Origin: Deltaproteobacteria bacterium | GTDB lineage: Bacteria; Desulfobacterota; Desulfobacteria; Desulfobacterales; Desulfobacteraceae | Length of the DNA: 37,268 nt | Direction of reading: 5' to 3' | Assembly: GCA_013151635.1 (NCBI GenBank) | Contig: JAADHV010000117.1 | Coordinates: forward strand, 1 to 37,268 | Part shown: one piece after another, positions 33,908 through 37,268 of the stretch | Layout of the letters: each line of letters begins with the position of its first letter | Numbering within the stretch: position 1 is the stretch's first letter | Program-made: the position numbers and the translations under genes | The notes under the pieces: generated by a model | Databases searched by the model: none | What the model was told of the DNA's origin: nothing | Seen by the model: only the letters and a program-made list of their open reading frames with translations

Positions 33908-35947
33908 ATGGATTACCGAAATACGCTTACAACCTGCACCTATTGCGGATGCGGATGCAACCTTTTTCTTGAATCCCTTGACGGCAGGCTGACCGGCACT
34001 ATTCCTTGCAAAACAGGCCCGGTAAATGAAGGTAAACTCTGCATCAAGGGATGGAACGTTCACCAGTTTGTCCAGTCAGGGAAGAGATTAACAAAACCGT
34101 TATTAAGAAAAAACAGGAAGCTTGAAGAGGTTTCCTGGGATGAGGCACTTGATTTTATCGCTTCAAGGCTCAAACACATAAAAGCAGCAGACGGCCCCGA
34201 TGCCGTGGGTTTTTTTGCTTCAGCCAAAGTGACCAACGAAGAAAATTATCTCATGCAGAAATTTGCAAGGGCTGCCATTGGTACCAACAATGTTGATCAT
34301 TGCGCAAGGCTGTGACATTCCTCCACCGTGGCAGGTCTTGCCGCATCTTTTGGCAGTGGAGCCATGACAAATGCAATTTGTGAGCTGGAGCAATCAGATA
34401 CTATATTTATTATAGGGTCCAATACCGCAACATCCCATCCTTTAGTGGCCACCCGTATTTTCAGGGCCATTGAAAAAGGCGCAAAACTTATTGTTGCAGA
34501 TCCCAGGAAAAACCAGATTGCCAATTTTGCCCATCTTTATGTCCGGCATAAACCCGGGACTGATGTGGCCCTTTTAAACGGGATGATGAAAGTGATCCTG
34601 AATAAGGGGATTTCAGATGACAAGTTTATCGCTGAAAATACAGAAGATTTTGAAGCCTTTAAGCAGGTGATTGATAAGTTCACCCTTGAAGAAGCCTCCA
34701 ATATTTCAGGTGTGTCTGAAGAAGACATCAAAAATCTTGCAAAAGTTTACGCCAGCGCAGATAATGCCTCCATTGTCTATTGCATGGGCATTACCCAGCA
34801 CACAAACGGGGTGAATAATGTAAAAACCCTTGCCAATCTTTCCATGCTGACAGGCAATATCGGAAAGCCCGGCACAGGGGTTAACCCGCTTCGCGGCCAG
34901 AACAATGTGCAGGGCGCCTGCGACATGGGCGGGCTTCCCAATGTCTATACCGGGTACCAGAGCGTGACCCTTGGAGATGCCAATAAGAAATTTGCCAAAG
35001 CCTGGGGTGTGGAAACACTTCCAACCAAAATCGGCTTGACCCTTCCTGAAATGTTCAGCGGAATTGAAAATGATGAAGTCAAAGCCATCTGGGTCATGGG
35101 TGAAAATCCGGTCGTGTCAGACCCTGATGCCAATCACGTTAAAAAGGCACTTGAAAAACTTGAACTTCTCATTGTCCAGGATATTTTTCTCACTCCCACG
35201 GCCAGACTTGCCGATGTGGTACTGCCAGGGGTTTCCTTTGCAGAAAAAGACGGTACCTTTTCAAATACGGAAAGACGTGTGACAAGGGTGAGAAAAGCCA
35301 TTGACCCTGTGGGGGAATCCAGGCAGGACTGGGCGATTATTCAAGACGTTTCCAATGCCTTTGGCTATGAAATGAACTATGAATCGCCAGAAGAAATTTT
35401 TGATGAAATTGCAGATATTACCCCTTCGTATGCAGGGATCAGCTATGAACGTCTGGAAGGCCCGGGGCTCCAGTGGCCCTGCCCGAGCAAAGGACATCCG
35501 GGGACACCTTTCCTGCACAAAGACGGGAAATTTACCCGGGGAAAAGGACTTTTCCATGCCATTGACTACCGCCCACCGGCTGAAAAGACAGATAATGAGT
35601 ACCCGTATCTCATGACCACAGGCCGGGTTTATGCCCATTACCATACCGGAACCATGACAAGGAATTCCGAATCACTTGATTTTGAAATACCCGAGGGCTT
35701 TCTTGAACTTAACCCGGCTGATGCACAAGAACTTGGTATCAGCGATGGTCATAAAATAAAAATGGCCTCCAGAAGGGGAGAAATTAAGACAAAGGTCATG
35801 ATCACAGACCGTGTGGAAAAGGGCGTGGTCTTTATGCCTTTCCATTTTGAAGAAACCAATGTTAACAAATTGACCAACCCGGCCTATGACCCCATTGCCA
35901 GGATACCGGAATTCAAGGTGTGTGCAGTCAAACTTGAAAAGGCCTGA
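33908..35947 (+). CDS. fdhA: Formate dehydrogenase catalytic subunit with selenocysteine (Sec136)
   Basis: Molybdo/tungstopterin formate dehydrogenase, oxidising formate to CO2 or reducing CO2. Reading TGA 34313-34315 as Sec gives 679 residues. The N-terminus holds the [4Fe-4S] ligands Cys10, 13, 17 and 45; the active site is DHCARL-U-HSSTVAGL, matching the Cys-Ala-Arg-x-Sec-His of FdhF. Pterin-binding segments follow (IGSNTATSHPL, MGITQHTNGVNN, RGQNNVQGACDMGGLP, MGENPVVSDPD, NTERRVTRVRKA) and the C-terminal MopB domain (TTGRVYAHYHTGTMTRNS, MPFHFEETNVNKLTNPAYDP). No Tat signal is seen, so it is cytoplasmic. It closes the hdr cluster, identifying formate as the electron donor or CO2 as the acceptor. 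Confidence 0.96.
34328..34344 (+). promoter_or_regulatory. Bacterial SECIS for FdhA Sec136
   Basis: Stem gtggca/tgccgc (six pairs, one G-U) with loop ggtct, the same loop sequence as in the well-studied E. coli fdhF element. The loop begins 18 bases after the UGA. Confidence 0.8.
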
Positions 35948-35958
35948 AAGATTTTTAC

Positions 35959-35986
35959 CAGGCGGTTTTGAAATACAGGCCGCCTG
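35959..35986 (+). terminator. Possible terminator hairpin after fdhA
   Basis: A 7-bp stem caggcgg/ccgcctg with a 14-base loop starts 12 bases after the fdhA stop, between convergent genes. The nearest T run (36002-36010) is about 15 bases further on, so it is not a textbook Rho-independent terminator. Confidence 0.35.
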
Positions 35987-35996
35987 TGACTCCTTC

Positions 35997-36491
35997 TCAG
36001 ATATTTTTTTTAAGATAAAGCATTGCGCAGCCCCTTGCATCCGAGAGCGCCTCGTGATGATTGAGTTTTATTCCCTGCCTCTTGCAACAAACATCTAATG
36101 AGGCCGGGTGATAACCTTTTGCCCGGTATATTTTTAAGGTGCATTCCCATTGTTTTGATATGTTGAGTTTTGAATAATCTAAATTATAATATTCCATCGT
36201 TTTTTGTAAAACACTTCTATCAAATGATTCATTGTGTGCTACAATGGTTTTTCCAACAAGACGTTCTTTAATTTCAGGATAAATATCAGGAAAGAATAAA
36301 GCGTCAGCAGTGTCATTTTCAGTTATTCCATGAACATTTGTGTTATGCCGGAAGTATTTATTATCCGGTGGTTGTATGAGGGTATGATATTCATCTGTAA
36401 TTTTACCATTTTCCACAGTTGCCATTCCTACGGCACATGCACTGTAGCGTTTACCCGTTGCCGTCTCAAAGTCGATTGCGGTGAAATTCAT
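35997..36491 (-). CDS. DnaQ-like 3'-5' exonuclease domain protein
   Basis: A 164-residue stand-alone DEDDh exonuclease, resembling the epsilon/PolC exonuclease family. Exo I is FTAIDFETAT (Asp7, Glu9), Exo II is VAHNESFDRSVL, and Exo III is NHHEALSDARGCA with the catalytic His and Asp. The length fits a single domain with no polymerase or BRCT part. It is probably a repair or RNA-trimming nuclease; the substrate cannot be told. It is convergent with fdhA. Confidence 0.88.
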   Translation of the reverse strand: MNFTAIDFETATGKRYSACAVGMATVENGKITDEYHTLIQPPDNKYFRHNTNVHGITENDTADALFFPDIYPEIKERLVGKTIVAHNESFDRSVLQKTMEYYNLDYSKLNISKQWECTLKIYRAKGYHPASLDVCCKRQGIKLNHHEALSDARGCAMLYLKKNI

Positions 36492-36554
36492 TGTTTATCT
36501 TTCTATAATTTTAAAGTGTGAAAAAACGTGTTGGGAAAATGCATGTCTTATTTG

Positions 36555-37001
36555 TTAAGCCCTGTGCAACAGCTTGAACCGGATTCTTAAAACACCATCT
36601 TCAAACCCTGTTGTTGTAATTTTAAACTTTCCAATCTCCCTGGTTGAGCTTACATGGGGGCCAATGCAAGGGCAGGCATCATAGTCGCCGATACGGACAA
36701 TCCTTAATTCATCCAGGTCATCTTTTCGGGGGACCCTTTCAAGCTTGAATTGCTTTTGGGCCTCCTTTTTCGACACTGTTTCAATCATCACAGGAAGGTC
36801 TTTTTCTATCTGTCGGTTCACAGTTTCCTGCAATTGTTTTATCTCAGGCTCTGTTAAAGCGCGGTTAAAATAATAGTCACATTTAGACTTTTTTTTATTG
36901 ATATGAGCGCTGAAACATCTATTGCATCCGAATATGCTCACCATTGCCTGGTTCAGCAGATGTTCGGCAGAGTGCATTTTGGGGTCATAATTTTTTAACA
37001 T
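36555..37001 (-). CDS. AlaX-like alanyl-tRNA editing domain protein
   Basis: A 148-residue stand-alone homologue of the alanyl/threonyl-tRNA synthetase editing domain, expected to clear mischarged tRNA in trans. Zinc ligands are visible: His10 and His14 (MHSAEHLL), and Cys112-x3-His116 (CPCIGPHV); GKFKI..TGFEDGVLRIRF closes the domain. It lacks the glycine-rich N-terminal part of longer AlaX forms. The start ATG 37001 has a weak ribosome binding site; ATG 36977 would remove part of the zinc-site helix and is less likely. It lies 63 bases upstream of the exonuclease gene, same strand. Confidence 0.85.
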   Translation of the reverse strand: MLKNYDPKMHSAEHLLNQAMVSIFGCNRCFSAHINKKKSKCDYYFNRALTEPEIKQLQETVNRQIEKDLPVMIETVSKKEAQKQFKLERVPRKDDLDELRIVRIGDYDACPCIGPHVSSTREIGKFKITTTGFEDGVLRIRFKLLHRA

Positions 37002-37145
37002 ATTTTTTTTAAGCCGGAGTTTATTATCAGTTTATATATACGGTTAAGGTTCCGGTTTACATTCCTTTTATTCTGTTATCCTGGCAATATTATTTCATAG
37101 GATAGGAGAAACTGTCTTTTTGTCAAGAAAAGTATGAAAAATTAT

Positions 37146-37268
37146 TTAAGAGTTGAAATATGCACCCAGGACCCCTGCAAGCCATTTTGCTATCACTTCT
37201 ATCTGTTTTCCGACCCGGATATTTTTAATATGCCTGGAACCTAAATAAGCCGGTTTTTTTAAATTAAC
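37146..37268 (-). CDS. Unrecognised protein, C-terminal 40 residues (partial)
   Basis: An open frame entering from the right edge and ending with TAA (37146-37148 on this strand). The visible peptide includes KKPAYLGSRHIKNIRVGKQ and then an apolar end AKWLAGVLGAYFNS. Codon use looks coding, but 40 residues are too few to assign a family. The 144 bases between it and the AlaX-like gene hold nothing I can support. Confidence 0.4.
   Translation of the reverse strand, partial: VNLKKPAYLGSRHIKNIRVGKQIEVIAKWLAGVLGAYFNS

Noticed and set aside
26026-34315. Reading the hdrA, mvhD and fdhA UGA codons as nonsense mutations or sequencing errors
   Set aside because: All six UGAs fall at conserved Cys/Sec positions, frames continue with full homology, and each has a hairpin at SECIS spacing.
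1-37268. CRISPR arrays, insertion sequences, prophage or att sites
   Set aside because: No regularly spaced repeats, transposase or integrase genes, or terminal inverted repeats were seen.

Overview
The window looks like the chromosome of a sulfate-reducing Desulfobacterota bacterium, probably of the Desulfobacteraceae (Desulfobacula/Desulfobacterium type). I infer this from the bacterial split pyl system, selenocysteine-containing Hdr/formate dehydrogenase genes and long hybrid signalling kinases; no 16S or dsr marker is present. The most striking property is that it shows both non-canonical amino acids: a complete pyrrolysine (Pyl, UAG) decoding locus and five reassigned UGA codons in four other genes, plus one more in formate dehydrogenase (six sites in five genes).

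Region 1 (1-6918, plus strand): the 3' end of etfA, then tRNA-Pyl (anticodon CUA), pylSn, a MttC-type corrinoid protein, pylB, pylC, pylD, pylSc and a RACo-type corrinoid activase. Genes are tightly packed with stop/start overlaps. This makes Pyl, charges its tRNA, and supplies the corrinoid protein and its reactivator for methylamine-type methyl transfer. The UAG-containing methyltransferase itself is not in the window.

Region 2 (6936-10350, minus strand): a radical SAM protein, a PHP-family histidinol-phosphatase-like protein, D-aminoacyl-tRNA deacylase and a TrmJ-type tRNA methyltransferase.

Region 3 (10526-23903): a hybrid sensor kinase, then a compact chemosensory operon (cheW, cheR-TPR, cheW, MCP, cheA-REC, cheB, a response regulator with a Cys-rich tail, a REC-HK-REC-REC hybrid kinase) with no flagellar genes, and a convergent HD-GYP phosphodiesterase.

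Region 4 (23904-35947): a roughly 780-base AT-rich regulatory stretch, then a formate-linked heterodisulfide-reductase-like cluster: HdrCB-type protein, a fused HdrA with Sec, MvhD with Sec, a split HdrA pair (the first half with Sec), a second MvhD with two Sec, an Fe-S FdhB-like subunit and a Sec-containing FdhA. By family knowledge this should be a cytoplasmic flavin-based electron bifurcating/confurcating complex moving electrons between formate, ferredoxin and a disulfide-like or other acceptor. The fused hdrA ends in UAG and is exactly in frame with mvhD, so in this Pyl-decoding background a readthrough HdrA-MvhD fusion is possible; this is the observation I would check first.

Region 5 (35997-37268, minus strand): a DnaQ-like exonuclease, an AlaX-like editing protein and the 3' end of an unrecognised gene.

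Of the 33 coding sequences seen, 17 end in UGA, 14 in UAA and only two (etfA and the fused hdrA) in UAG.
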